DNA from: CAVYYW01 sp963772845 | GTDB taxonomy: Bacteria; Bacillota; Bacilli; Bacillales; Sporolactobacillaceae | Direction of reading: 5' to 3' | Assembly (NCBI GenBank): GCA_963772845.1 | Contig: CAVYYW010000014.1 | Span: 434,001-498,000 of the forward strand | DNA length: 64,000 bases | In this document: positions 1 to 9,019 of the stretch, piece after piece | Layout of the letters: each line of letters begins with the position of its first letter | How positions within the stretch are numbered: position 1 is the first letter of the stretch | Notes under the pieces: model-generated | Told to the model about the DNA's origin: nothing | Seen by the model: only the letters and a program-made list of their open reading frames with translations | Databases searched by the model: none | Translations under genes and position numbers: made by a program

Positions 1-1
1 G

Positions 2-1042
2 GCAGCAATAAAACAGCATAATACCGTGGTGCTGTTTGAGGGGTATATGGATGTCATAAAAGCACACCAAGCAGGCGTTGTCTATTCCGTCGCTTCTATG
101 GGGACTTCGCTTACGGATGAACAGGCAGGACTTTTAACACGCAATGCCGAAACTATTATAATATGCTATGATTCTGACCGCGCTGGAATTGATGCTGCCT
201 TCCGTGCAGCCAACCTTCTGACAGACAGCGGAAGAACGGTCAAAATTGCAAAGGTGCCTCATGGCATGGACCCCGATGATTACATTACTAAGTATGGCGG
301 AGATTCATTTCAAAAGGATGTATTAGGGGCCAGCCAAACGTTCATGGCTTTCAAAATTCAATATTTGAAAAACGGGAAGAACCTTCATGATGAAGGTGAC
401 CGCCTTCGATATATTGAGGAAGTCCTGAAAGAAATTGCCGGCTTAAAAAAAGCTGTGGAAAGGGATCATTACCTGAGACAGCTGGCGGATGATTTTTCAC
501 TTTCGCTGGAAGCCCTAAAACAGCAACAATATCAGCTGTACCGTCAGCTTGCAAAAAAAAATGAGAACACTTTTCAACGGAGACTTACGAAAATCCCTAA
601 TAAAGCGGGTCTTTTCCCTGCTTATGTAACAGCCGAGCGCCATCTCCTTGCTCATATGTTCAGAGATGCTGATCTTTCATTTCAAGTTCAGTCGACTTTA
701 GGAGGCGCCTTTAATTCTGAAATTCATCAGGCACTGGCTGCTTACTTATATGGTTATTACTCAGAAGGAAAAGACTCCAGCATCAGCGCATTTATCCAGC
801 AGCTCAGGGATCCTGAACTGCAAAAAACTGCAACAGAAATTGCGATGATTGAAGTGGATGAGCAAGTCAGTCCGAAGGTTATTGAGGATTATATACAACA
901 AGTTATGAGACATTCTCATTCAAGAGCAATAGAAGAAAAAGAAGCGGAGAAAAAGCAAGCTGAGCAAAATCATGATGATGTTCTAGCTGCCCAGTTATTG
1001 GCAGAAATCATTTCAATGAAAAAAGAAATGAGCGGACATTAG
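2..1042 (+). CDS. dnaG: DNA primase, C-terminal part (cut by window edge)
   Basis: This is the 3' part of the primase that lays RNA primers for Okazaki fragments and binds the replicative helicase. The frame is open from base 2, so the real start lies outside the window. The visible part begins inside the TOPRIM fold: LFEGYMDV carries the catalytic Glu, and CYDSDRAG carries the metal-binding Asp pair. The last ~150 residues are the helical domain that, in this family, contacts DnaB/DnaC-type helicase. It sits directly upstream of sigA, the conserved macromolecular synthesis operon arrangement. Identification is secure; only the truncation is artificial. Confidence 0.95.
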   Translation, partial: AAIKQHNTVVLFEGYMDVIKAHQAGVVYSVASMGTSLTDEQAGLLTRNAETIIICYDSDRAGIDAAFRAANLLTDSGRTVKIAKVPHGMDPDDYITKYGGDSFQKDVLGASQTFMAFKIQYLKNGKNLHDEGDRLRYIEEVLKEIAGLKKAVERDHYLRQLADDFSLSLEALKQQQYQLYRQLAKKNENTFQRRLTKIPNKAGLFPAYVTAERHLLAHMFRDADLSFQVQSTLGGAFNSEIHQALAAYLYGYYSEGKDSSISAFIQQLRDPELQKTATEIAMIEVDEQVSPKVIEDYIQQVMRHSHSRAIEEKEAEKKQAEQNHDDVLAAQLLAEIISMKKEMSGH

Positions 1043-1076
1043 ATAAGAAATTTAAGGAATGGAAGGAGGGGATCAA

Positions 1077-2190
1077 ATGGCAGAGAAACCAGTAAAAGCA
1101 GACCAGGACCTTACCATTGATCAAGTCAAGGAACAACTTGTAGAGGTGGGCAAAAAACGTGGCACGCTTTCATACCGTGAAATAGCGGAAAAATTAGCGC
1201 CATTTGATCAAGACTCAGAACAAATTGACGAATTCTATGAGTTCCTGGGAGACCAGGGCATTGACGTTATGGAGGAAGTAGCGGAAGGGGCTGCTCCAGC
1301 AAGACCTGACGAAAAAGAAGAAGAATTCGACTTAAATGATCTGAGTGTACCGCCAGGGGTGAAAATTAACGACCCTGTGAGAATGTATTTGAAAGAAATT
1401 GGCCGGGTGGATCTGTTATCGGCAGAAGAAGAAATAGCTTTGGCGAAGCGTATTGAAGAAGGCGACGAGGAAGCGAAAAGAAGATTGGCTGAAGCGAACT
1501 TGAGACTTGTTGTCAGTATTGCTAAGCGTTATGTAGGCAGAGGCATGCTGTTTCTTGATTTAATTCAGGAAGGGAATATGGGTCTCATTAAAGCTGTAGA
1601 AAAATTTGATTACCAAAAAGGTTATAAGTTCAGCACCTACGCCACCTGGTGGATACGTCAGGCAATTACCCGTGCTATTGCCGACCAGGCTAGAACAATC
1701 CGTATTCCGGTTCATATGGTTGAAACAATTAACAAGCTGATCCGGGTTCAGCGGCAGCAGCTTCAGGATCTGGGACGGGAACCTACACCAGAAGAAATCG
1801 GTAAAGAAATGGAACTTAGCACCTGATAAAGTTCGGGAAATTCTTAAGATCGCACAAGAACCTGTTTCACTTGAAACACCAATCGGTGAAGAAGATGACT
1901 CACACCTTGGGGATTTCATTGAAGATCAGGATGCTCAGGCACCTTCTGATGCAGCAGCTTATGAGCTTTTAAAAGAACAGCTTGAAGATGTTCTGGACAC
2001 ACTGACGGACAGGGAAGAGAACGTTCTTCGTCTGCGTTTTGGCCTTGATGATGGGCGAACAAGAACACTTGAAGAGGTCGGAAAAGTGTTTGGCGTAACA
2101 AGAGAACGAATTCGCCAGATAGAGGCAAAAGCGCTGCGGAAGCTTCGTCACCCGAGCCGCAGTAAACAATTAAAAGATTTTCTTGAATAA
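1077..2190 (+). CDS. sigA: RNA polymerase primary sigma factor SigA (apparent frameshift)
   Basis: Housekeeping sigma-70 factor. The start at 1077 is chosen because GGAAGGAGGGG lies 6-16 bases upstream; an in-frame ATG at 1059 has no such site. Order: region 1.1, acidic linker, DLNDLSVPPGVKINDPVRMY, region 2 with YATWWIRQAITRAI, and in the second frame region 4 ending RIRQIEAKALRKLRHPSRSK. After PTPEEIGKEMELS the frame hits a stop at 1824-1826. The expected continuation PDKVREILKIAQ resumes at 1822 in the +1 frame and runs to 2190. One extra base lies within about 1817-1821. SigA is essential and both halves are highly conserved, so I infer a sequence error, not a dead gene. Confidence 0.93.
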
Positions 2191-2203
2191 ATGACTGGGA
2201 CGG

Positions 2204-2230
2204 CTGCCTTTTTGAAAGGCAGTTTTTCTT
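2204..2230 (+). terminator. Intrinsic terminator after sigA
   Basis: CTGCCTT and AAGGCAG pair around a short loop and are followed by a T-rich run. It lies 14 bases past the sigA stop and closes the dnaG-sigA unit. Confidence 0.85.
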
Positions 2231-2392
2231 TTACACTTTTTATTTTACTGACTTTTTAAACGATTTGCAAATACAAGTTTTTTCTATTTATAGGAACTAT
2301 CTATTTAGAGTGACACAATCACGCTTCAGGATGGGATTTCTCCTCATAACAGCCAAATAAAAATAAAAAATTGTTCTAATCTTTGCAAAAGA

Positions 2393-2439
2393 TTGAAACA
2401 TGGTCAACAATCCCTTTATAATATATGTAAGCGTATACA
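2393..2439 (+). promoter_or_regulatory. SigA-type promoter with cre-like operator
   Basis: TTGAAA (2393-2398), an 18-base spacer and TATAAT (2417-2422) form a near-consensus promoter. TGTAAGCGTATACA (2426-2439) matches the CcpA cre consensus at nearly every position and overlaps the expected transcription start. By known CcpA logic this would repress the acyl-CoA dehydrogenase and ligase genes on preferred sugars. Binding is inferred from sequence only. Confidence 0.65.
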
Positions 2440-2472
2440 AAAATGCGCTGTTTTTGGAGGGAGAGAGAAGAG

Positions 2473-3612
2473 ATGAATTTTAATTTAACAGATGAACAAA
2501 CCATGATTTATAAAATGATGAAGGAATTCGCTGATGAAGTGGTGGCGCCTGGTGCAGTTGAACGCGACAGAAGTCATGTGTTCCCGAAAGAAATTTTTGA
2601 TCAGCTGGGCAAGCTCGGGATCATGGGATTGCCTTTTCCTGAAGCTTATGGAGGGAGCGGGGCAGACACAATCAGCTTTGCGATTGCAGTCGAAGAATTA
2701 AGCCGTGCCTGCGGATCAACCGGCATTACCTATTCTGCACATGTTTCTTTAGGTGGAGCACCTCTAAATATGTTTGGGACAGAGGAACAAAAGCAAAAAT
2801 ATTTGGCGCCTATCTGTTCAGGAGAAACACTTGGCGCCTTTGGACTGACTGAACCTAATGCCGGAAGCGATGCCGGTGGAACAGAAACAGAAGCCATCCT
2901 GAAAGATGGAGAATGGATTGTGAATGGTTCCAAATGCTACATAACAAATGCTAGTTATGCTAAAACGGTCCCTGTGACTGCGGTAACAAATAAAGAAGAT
3001 GGCAAAAAAGAAATTACAGCTATTATTCTTGAAACGGATGATAAAGGATTCACCGTAAATGAACCATATGAGAAAATGGGGTTAAACGCCTCTAATACGA
3101 CCGAAATTTACATCAGTGATGTGCATGTGCCTGAAGATGCGTTGTTAGGCAAACGCGGAGAAGGCTTTAAACAGTTTTTAAAAACACTTGATGGCGGGCG
3201 AATTGGAATAGGCGCAATGGCAGTTGGCATTGCACAGGCAGCGTATGACCGTGCTTTGTCTTATGCAAAAGAAAGACGACAGTTCGGCCGGTCTCTTTCC
3301 CAGTTTCAGGTCACACAATTTAAACTTGCTGACATGGCGATGAAAATTGAACTAGCTAGAACCATGGTTCATAAAGCTGCCTGGTTAAAAGATCAGGGGA
3401 AATCATTTTCAAAAGAAGCTTCAATGTGCAAGCTATATGCCTCTGAAATTGGTATGGAGGTTACAAGGGAAGCGATCCAGATCCATGGGGGGAACGGTTA
3501 TATGCGTGAGTATGAGGTGGAACGTTATATGAGAGATATGAAGCTGCTCGAAATAGGCGAAGGAACCTCAGAAGTTCAACGTATGGTTATTTCTAGAGAA
3601 ATCGGCTGCTGA
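2473..3612 (+). CDS. Acyl-CoA dehydrogenase (MmgC/short-chain type)
   Basis: FAD flavoenzyme for the first step of beta-oxidation or branched-chain acyl-CoA breakdown. The 379-residue length is typical. The start at 2473 follows GGAGGGAGAGAG; a longer frame from 2443 would place the ribosome site inside the gene. Seen in order: helical N-domain, TEPNAGSDAGG (FAD and substrate region of the beta domain), FGRSLSQFQ, then IHGGNGYMREYEVERYMRD and GTSEVQRMVISREI of the C-terminal FAD and catalytic region. It lies between sigA and cccA, where B. subtilis has only a small gene, together with an acyl-CoA ligase, suggesting a two-gene fatty or branched acid catabolic unit. Confidence 0.9.
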   Translation: MNFNLTDEQTMIYKMMKEFADEVVAPGAVERDRSHVFPKEIFDQLGKLGIMGLPFPEAYGGSGADTISFAIAVEELSRACGSTGITYSAHVSLGGAPLNMFGTEEQKQKYLAPICSGETLGAFGLTEPNAGSDAGGTETEAILKDGEWIVNGSKCYITNASYAKTVPVTAVTNKEDGKKEITAIILETDDKGFTVNEPYEKMGLNASNTTEIYISDVHVPEDALLGKRGEGFKQFLKTLDGGRIGIGAMAVGIAQAAYDRALSYAKERRQFGRSLSQFQVTQFKLADMAMKIELARTMVHKAAWLKDQGKSFSKEASMCKLYASEIGMEVTREAIQIHGGNGYMREYEVERYMRDMKLLEIGEGTSEVQRMVISREIGC

Positions 3613-3673
3613 GTTAGCCGGAATAGAGAAGTGGAGAGAGACTTTTTCGTCCATTATCAACGAAAAGGTTGTG

Positions 3674-5302
3674 GTGTGTGTGACAAAGCTGATTAATCAA
3701 ACGATCGGAGAAATGCTGGAAGAGCGTGTAAAGAAAAGCGGCGGTCAGGAAGCAGTCGTTTACAAAGAACGGGAAATTAGATGGACCTACCGAGATTTTT
3801 TTGATAAAATCACTGATTTAGCAAAGGGACTCATGAAAATTGGCATCACCAAGGGTGAAAATGTTGCTGTCTGGGCAACGAATGTCCCTGAGTGGGTACT
3901 GCTACAGTTTGCAACGGCACGAATCGGAGCTGTTCTCGTTACTGTTAATACCAGTTACCAAGAAAAAGAGCTGGAGTATCTATTAAAGCAATCTGACAGT
4001 ACACACCTGTTTCTAATTGAAGGAGTCAAAACGACCTCATATGTTGACATTGCTTCACGCATTTATAAATCGGGTGTCTGCAGTCAGTTAAAGCAGCTAG
4101 TGTATATGGATAACGGAGAGGCGCCTGAAGGCATGATCACGCTTCAGAAAATCATTGATGAGGGAATGGGCATCTCAGATGATGAACTGTTGAAGAGGGA
4201 GCAGACCCTCTGTCCTGATGATGTTATTAATATGCAGTACACCTCTGGCACCACCGGTTTTCCAAAAGGCGTGATGCTGACGCACCTAAATATTATAAAC
4301 AACGCTTTTCAAGTTGCTACAGCGATGGACCTTCTGAATGGCGACCGTCTTTGCATTCCGGTTCCATTTTTTCATTGTTTTGGCTGCGTGATGAGCACAA
4401 TGGCCTGTGTTACAAAAGGTGCCGTTATGGTTCCTGTAATCAGTTTTAGTCCAGAACTTGTTTTGCAAATTATTGAAGATGAAAAGTGTACAGCTCTTCA
4501 CGGCGTGCCAACCATGTTTATTGCTGAAGTTAATCATCCTGAAATAGATCTCTTCAACCTTAAATCACTTGAAAAGGGTATAATGGCGGGTTCAACATGT
4601 CCAATTGAAGTGATGAAGCAGGTTATGAATAAGTTAGGGATGACTAAAATAACGATCGCCTACGGTCAAACAGAATCATCACCGGTTATTACGCAGACAA
4701 GAACCGATGACCCAATTGAACGGCGAGTAAATACGGTAGGAAAGGTGCTTCCGCTTGTTGAAGCGAAAGTCATTGACCCTGCAACAGGCATGGAAGCTGG
4801 CCCGAATACACAGGGTGAACTGTGTACAAGAGGTTATCATGTGATGAAAGGTTATTATAATAACGAGAAGGCTACTAAACAGGTGCTGGATGCTGAAGGC
4901 TGGCTTCATACAGGGGATTTGGCAGAAGTGGATGAAGAAGGCTATTTCAAAATTACAGGACGCTTAAAAGACATGATCATCAGAGGTGGAGAAAACATCT
5001 ATCCCCGTGAAATTGAAGAATTTATTTATTCTCATCCCGAGGTTCTTGATATTCAAGTCATTGGGGTGCCAGATCAAAAATATGGTGAAATTGTTGTTGC
5101 GTATGTTCAGAAAAAGTCAGACAGCCTATTGGTAGAAGAGGATATAAAAACCTACTGCAAGGGGAAAATAGCTCACTATAAAATTCCGGCCAATGTTTTA
5201 TTTACAGAAGACTTTCCTATGACCGCTTCAGGAAAAATACAGAAGTATAAATTAAGAGGTATGGCCCTTGAACACTTGGCAGCACAAGAGAACCGTCTTT
5301 AA
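3674..5302 (+). CDS. AMP-binding acyl-CoA synthetase
   Basis: Forms acyl-CoA from a carboxylic acid, ATP and CoA. The ANL-superfamily motifs are complete: YTSGTTGFPKGVMLTH (phosphate loop), YGQTESSP, TGDLAEVDEEGY, RLKDMIIRGGENIYPREIEE (hinge and C-domain) and the catalytic lysine in TASGKIQKYK. It resembles the ACSF2/FadD-like medium-chain group, but the substrate cannot be read from sequence. Three in-frame GTG codons (3671, 3674, 3680) compete as starts; AAAAGG at 3663-3668 favours 3674 or 3680. It lies about 60 bases after the acyl-CoA dehydrogenase without a terminator between, so the two are probably co-transcribed. Confidence 0.88.
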   Translation: MCVTKLINQTIGEMLEERVKKSGGQEAVVYKEREIRWTYRDFFDKITDLAKGLMKIGITKGENVAVWATNVPEWVLLQFATARIGAVLVTVNTSYQEKELEYLLKQSDSTHLFLIEGVKTTSYVDIASRIYKSGVCSQLKQLVYMDNGEAPEGMITLQKIIDEGMGISDDELLKREQTLCPDDVINMQYTSGTTGFPKGVMLTHLNIINNAFQVATAMDLLNGDRLCIPVPFFHCFGCVMSTMACVTKGAVMVPVISFSPELVLQIIEDEKCTALHGVPTMFIAEVNHPEIDLFNLKSLEKGIMAGSTCPIEVMKQVMNKLGMTKITIAYGQTESSPVITQTRTDDPIERRVNTVGKVLPLVEAKVIDPATGMEAGPNTQGELCTRGYHVMKGYYNNEKATKQVLDAEGWLHTGDLAEVDEEGYFKITGRLKDMIIRGGENIYPREIEEFIYSHPEVLDIQVIGVPDQKYGEIVVAYVQKKSDSLLVEEDIKTYCKGKIAHYKIPANVLFTEDFPMTASGKIQKYKLRGMALEHLAAQENRL

Positions 5303-5316
5303 TGGGACGGTTTTCT
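5291..5316 (+). terminator. Intrinsic terminator overlapping ligase stop codon
   Basis: AACCGTC pairs with GGACGGTT and is followed by TTTTC. The left arm includes the last codons of the acyl-CoA ligase gene. Confidence 0.75.
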
Positions 5317-5462
5317 TGTGAATTTTTCTGAATGGGTTGTCATTTCCTCTTTTCTATTAATTAAATTTAAAGTAAAATAAGGAAGAAATCATTTTGGAAC
5401 ATTTATGATCTGACAGCAGGATGCATTCATACACGTAATTATGGTAAAGGAGGCTGCTTAAT

Positions 5463-5825
5463 TTGAAAAGAAAACCCCTTATCCCTTTTGGAATCATTGC
5501 TGTTGTTGGCATAGTACTGGTGATTGTTCTTTCTGTATGGGGAGGACACACGGTTCAAGATCGCCAGGCGGCTAAGAAGGGCGGGCAAAAGCAAACGACT
5601 CAGACAGCTCAAAAACCCGAAAAGATTTTTGCTGAAAATTGTACCGCTTGTCACGGGCAGAACTTAGAAGGCGGCGCGGGTCCTAACCTGCAGCATATTG
5701 GCGCAAAACTATCAAAAGGTCAGATATTGAATCAAATTAAGAATGGTGGCGGCGGAATGCCGGGAAATATCATTTCCGGAGATGCTGCGCAAAAAGTAGC
5801 GGATTGGCTTTCCAAAAAGAAATAA
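5463..5825 (+). CDS. cccA: Membrane-anchored cytochrome c-550 family protein
   Basis: Small c-type cytochrome of the respiratory chain, anchored outside the membrane. It has an uncleaved N-terminal transmembrane segment (about residues 8-26), a Lys/Gln-rich linker, the haem-attachment motif CTACH and a distal Met ligand in GGGGMPG. At 120 residues it equals B. subtilis CccA, which also lies near sigA. The start is TTG, chosen because AAAGGAGG lies at the right distance upstream and no ATG is available. A terminator follows, so it is a single-gene unit. Confidence 0.92.
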   Translation: MKRKPLIPFGIIAVVGIVLVIVLSVWGGHTVQDRQAAKKGGQKQTTQTAQKPEKIFAENCTACHGQNLEGGAGPNLQHIGAKLSKGQILNQIKNGGGGMPGNIISGDAAQKVADWLSKKK

Positions 5826-5830
5826 TCAAA

Positions 5831-5858
5831 AAATCACCTGGAATTCGGGTGATTTTTA
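5831..5858 (+). terminator. Intrinsic terminator after cccA
   Basis: AAATCACC and GGGTGATTT form a hairpin followed by a T run, just past the cccA stop. Confidence 0.8.
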
Positions 5859-5971
5859 TATTTTTAAAAGCATTGAATGCCTCTGAAAGACCCTTCATCT
5901 TTTTCTGATTTGCATGTGTGTTTTTAAGCGGGTATGATAAAAAAAGATTATAGAAAGGGATTGGCGAGAAA

Positions 5972-6673
5972 ATGGAACAGATCAACCTGTCAGAGAGATT
6001 AAAGCGCGTAGCGGACTTCCTGCCCCAAAATAGCAGGATGGCAGATATCGGGTCAGATCATGCGTATCTACCGGTCTACGCAGTATTAGGGAAAAAGGCT
6101 GATTTTGCGATCGCAGGCGAGCTGAACGAGGGCCCGTTTATATCAGCAAATCAAACCGTTCATACATATGGTTTAGAAAACCAAATTAAAGTCCGGCAAG
6201 GAAACGGTTTAAATGTCATTGCCAAAGGCGAAGTGAATACGATTGTCATTGCAGGCATGGGAGGCAGTTTGATTCAATCAATTCTTGAAGCGGGACAAGA
6301 TAAATTGACCCCTGACATGAGGCTGATTCTTCAACCGAACATTGGAGCTTTCGGTTTAAGAAAATGGCTGACTTCACGGCAATGGCAGATAACTGCAGAG
6401 GATATTCTGGAAGAAGACGGTCATATCTACGAAATAATGACCGCTCACTATACCAAGGAACCGATTGCTATGAAGGAGAATGAAATGCTGCTAGGACCAT
6501 GGTTATTGCAAAATAATACAAGTCCAGTGTTTCAAAAAAAGTGGAAAGCTGAAGCCGAGAAAACGAAACAAATATTAAAGGATTTAGATAAATCGGTTCA
6601 AACGGAAGCGATTCAGGAGAAAAAACATGCCTTTACCAGTCAGCTTCACTGGATTGAAAGGAGCTTAACATGA
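5972..6673 (+). CDS. trmK: tRNA (adenine(22)-N1)-methyltransferase TrmK
   Basis: Methylates N1 of A22 in tRNA using S-adenosylmethionine. It has a class I methyltransferase fold: MADIGSDHAYLP is motif I with an extended loop and IVIAGMGG is motif IV, both diagnostic of TrmK/YqfN. The 233-residue length fits the family. The start ATG follows GAAAGGGATTGG. The stop overlaps the next gene by four bases (ATGA), and this trmK-yqfO coupling is conserved across Firmicutes. Confidence 0.93.
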   Translation: MEQINLSERLKRVADFLPQNSRMADIGSDHAYLPVYAVLGKKADFAIAGELNEGPFISANQTVHTYGLENQIKVRQGNGLNVIAKGEVNTIVIAGMGGSLIQSILEAGQDKLTPDMRLILQPNIGAFGLRKWLTSRQWQITAEDILEEDGHIYEIMTAHYTKEPIAMKENEMLLGPWLLQNNTSPVFQKKWKAEAEKTKQILKDLDKSVQTEAIQEKKHAFTSQLHWIERSLT

Positions 6674-7791
6674 GTAAAATGATTCACGCGCAAACCCTCA
6701 TTCAGAAATTTGAAGCATTTGCTCCAAGACATCTTGCATTTGAAGGAGATCGAATCGGCTGTCAAATTGGGACATTAAATAAAAAAGTTAAAAAAGTTAT
6801 GATCACGCTTGATGTCCTTGAAAATGTGGTAGACGAAGCGATTGAAAAAGGTGTGGACCTCATTATCAGCCACCATGCGGTGATTTACCGACCGATGAAA
6901 AAAATGTTGTCAGACGAAGGACAGGGTAAAATTATCAGCAAATGTGTAAAGCATGATATCGCTGTTTATGTGGCACACACGAATTTTGATATCGCTAAAG
7001 GCGGCATGAGTGATTTGCTGAGCAGTACTTTCGGTCTGGAGAGTACAGATGTATTGCAGATAACTTATCGGGAACCTTTAAAAAAGCTTGCGGTGTATGT
7101 CCCGGATTCTCACGCTGAAAACGTTCGAAATGCGCTAAGCAGTGCAGGGGCCGGGGCAATAGGCGATTACAGCAGCTGTTCATACAGCTCGACTGGAGAA
7201 GGCGTCTTTAGGCCAGGTGAAGGAACGGCACCTTTTATAGGGAAAGAAAACCAGCTCGAAAGAGTTCATGAGACTAAAATAGAAACGATTGTTCCTGAGC
7301 AAATCATAAATAAGGTCGTCAATAAAATGCTTAAAGCTCATCCGTACGAAGAACCCGCTTACGATATATATCCAATTGAGAACAGCGGATCAGCATATGG
7401 GATCGGAAGAATCGGAAAACTGCCTGCCCCGTTAACCTTGAAAACACTTGCTGAAAAGGCAAAGCAGCTGCTTAATCTAGATGGTGTCAGAGTAACCGGA
7501 TCTTTGGATAAGGAACTGAAAACGGCAGCTATTTCAGGAGGGGACGGAACAAGCCTCGTCCCATTTTCCAAATATAAAGGAGCAGATGTCCTCATTACTG
7601 GAGATATCGATTACCACACGGCTCATGATGCGCTCCTGCATGATTTATGTCTTATTGACATTGGTCATCATGCTGAAAAAATAATGATGCCTGCCGTACA
7701 CAGCATGCTGGAAGAGTATATAACTGCTGAAGGTTATCACACAGAAGTGATAAAGGCACAAGTGAATACAAATCCTTTTAAATTTATGTGA
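6670..7791 (+). CDS. yqfO: Nif3-like dinuclear metal centre protein YqfO
   Basis: NIF3/DUF34 family, 373 residues, the long Gram-positive form: two NIF3 halves separated by an inserted PII-like domain (about residues 130-240). Metal-ligand motifs visible are LIISHHAVIY and VAHTNFD in the first half and DIGHHAEK near the C-terminus. The molecular role is unsettled; the family binds two metal ions and is proposed to act as a hydrolase or metal chaperone. It is translationally coupled to trmK and followed by a terminator. Confidence 0.92.
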   Translation: MSKMIHAQTLIQKFEAFAPRHLAFEGDRIGCQIGTLNKKVKKVMITLDVLENVVDEAIEKGVDLIISHHAVIYRPMKKMLSDEGQGKIISKCVKHDIAVYVAHTNFDIAKGGMSDLLSSTFGLESTDVLQITYREPLKKLAVYVPDSHAENVRNALSSAGAGAIGDYSSCSYSSTGEGVFRPGEGTAPFIGKENQLERVHETKIETIVPEQIINKVVNKMLKAHPYEEPAYDIYPIENSGSAYGIGRIGKLPAPLTLKTLAEKAKQLLNLDGVRVTGSLDKELKTAAISGGDGTSLVPFSKYKGADVLITGDIDYHTAHDALLHDLCLIDIGHHAEKIMMPAVHSMLEEYITAEGYHTEVIKAQVNTNPFKFM

Positions 7792-7820
7792 GGCTATGAA
7801 AACGTCGGAAACCGATCATT

Positions 7821-7852
7821 AAAGTGCGGAGAATTTATCTTCGCACTTTTTT
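7821..7852 (+). terminator. Intrinsic terminator after yqfO
   Basis: AAAGTGCG and CGCACTTT pair around a loop of about 13 bases, followed by Ts. Confidence 0.8.
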
Positions 7853-7924
7853 CATGTGGATAGAGCTTGAGTAAAAATTATATTGATCTGCTGCTTCAAA
7901 AGCATTCAGTCCTCAGATGAACGT

Positions 7925-7957
7925 AAAAAAAGACTGCCGAGATACTCTCGGCAGTCT
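7925..7957 (-). terminator. Intrinsic terminator of ispH
   Basis: A perfect 12-base-pair stem (GACTGCCGAGA type) with a three-base loop. Read on the minus strand it ends in a T run, 20 bases past the ispH stop. Confidence 0.88.
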
Positions 7958-7977
7958 GACAACCGTATAAAGTTCAG

Positions 7978-8925
7978 TTATTTTTTAACTTTAATTTTTG
8001 GAAGGATCGATTGACTGTCTTTTGCTTTAATGTGTTTTTCCCACGTTTCCGGATTGTCTGGGTCAAATTGATCAAGAAATAAAATAACCTCTTTAGTCAA
8101 TTGGGTAGGGGTTGACGCACCGGCTGTAACTGCGACTTTTTGAATGCCGCTTAACCAATCTGTATCAAGCTCTGACAAATCAGCAATTCGGTGTGCCGGT
8201 GTACCGGCGATTTCGATGGAAACCTGTGCGAGTCGATTTGAATTATTGCTTCGTGGATCGCCAACGACGATCAGCAAATCAGCTTCTTTTGCCTGCTCGG
8301 CTACCGCTTCCTGGCGCGTTTGTGTAGCTAGACAAATTTCATTGTGGATTTGGGCATGTGGCCATTTTTCTTTTACATGATTCATAATTTCTCTGACATC
8401 CCACTGGCTCATTGTAGTCTGGTTCGTAATAATAATTTTTGATGCGTCGAGTTCCAGTGCTTGAACGTCTTCATGTGTTTCGACCAAATGAACAATATCC
8501 GGTGCCACGCCAATTGCACCTTCAGGCTCCGGGTGGCCTTTTTTGCCGATATAAACGATTTGATAGCCTTCTTTATTCTTTTCTCTGATTAAATCATGTG
8601 TTTTCGTTACATCAGGACATGTTGCGTCAATCGTTGTCAAACCTCTTTTTTCAGCCGTTTCACGCACTTCTGGAGAAATGCCATGAGCAGTGAAAATAAC
8701 GGTTCCCTTATCGATATCCTTTAAAAGATCCAGACGCTTCCTGCCATCCAGGGTAATGATGCCTTCTTCTTCAAAAGCATTCGTGACATGGTTATTATGC
8801 ACGATCATACCTAATATATAAATAGGTCGGGGCAGGTCTTCATTCATTGATGCACGCCTTGCCATAACCATTGCATCGACCACACCGTAGCAATAGCCCC
8901 TTGGTGATACTTTAATTACATCCAT
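7978..8925 (-). CDS. ispH: 4-hydroxy-3-methylbut-2-enyl diphosphate reductase
   Basis: Last enzyme of the methylerythritol phosphate isoprenoid pathway; reduces HMBPP to IPP and DMAPP. The three iron-sulfur cysteines are present: C12 in RGYCYG, one in DATCPDVT, and one in EICLATQTRQ. Substrate motifs FTAHG and TNQTT are seen. The 315 residues match B. subtilis IspH (YqfP). The start follows AAGGAGG. IspG lies 6 kb away and ispA at the window end, so three isoprenoid genes fall in this window. Confidence 0.95.
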   Translation of the reverse strand: MDVIKVSPRGYCYGVVDAMVMARRASMNEDLPRPIYILGMIVHNNHVTNAFEEEGIITLDGRKRLDLLKDIDKGTVIFTAHGISPEVRETAEKRGLTTIDATCPDVTKTHDLIREKNKEGYQIVYIGKKGHPEPEGAIGVAPDIVHLVETHEDVQALELDASKIIITNQTTMSQWDVREIMNHVKEKWPHAQIHNEICLATQTRQEAVAEQAKEADLLIVVGDPRSNNSNRLAQVSIEIAGTPAHRIADLSELDTDWLSGIQKVAVTAGASTPTQLTKEVILFLDQFDPDNPETWEKHIKAKDSQSILPKIKVKK

Positions 8926-9019
8926 AAAAAATAAGCCTCCTTATGAAGCAAGCCAATTCAACTCAGAATGACTCTGTTTTCATTATAAAGGAGGAAGAAT
9001 AATTATACAACGCATGTCA

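Noticed and set aside
1817..1826. Programmed frameshift in sigA
   Set aside because: No slippery heptamer or downstream structure is evident, and several neighbours show similar indels, so an error is simpler.
1560..1919. 119-codon antisense frame in sigA
   Set aside because: Shadow of sigA; no ribosome site, product without recognisable features.
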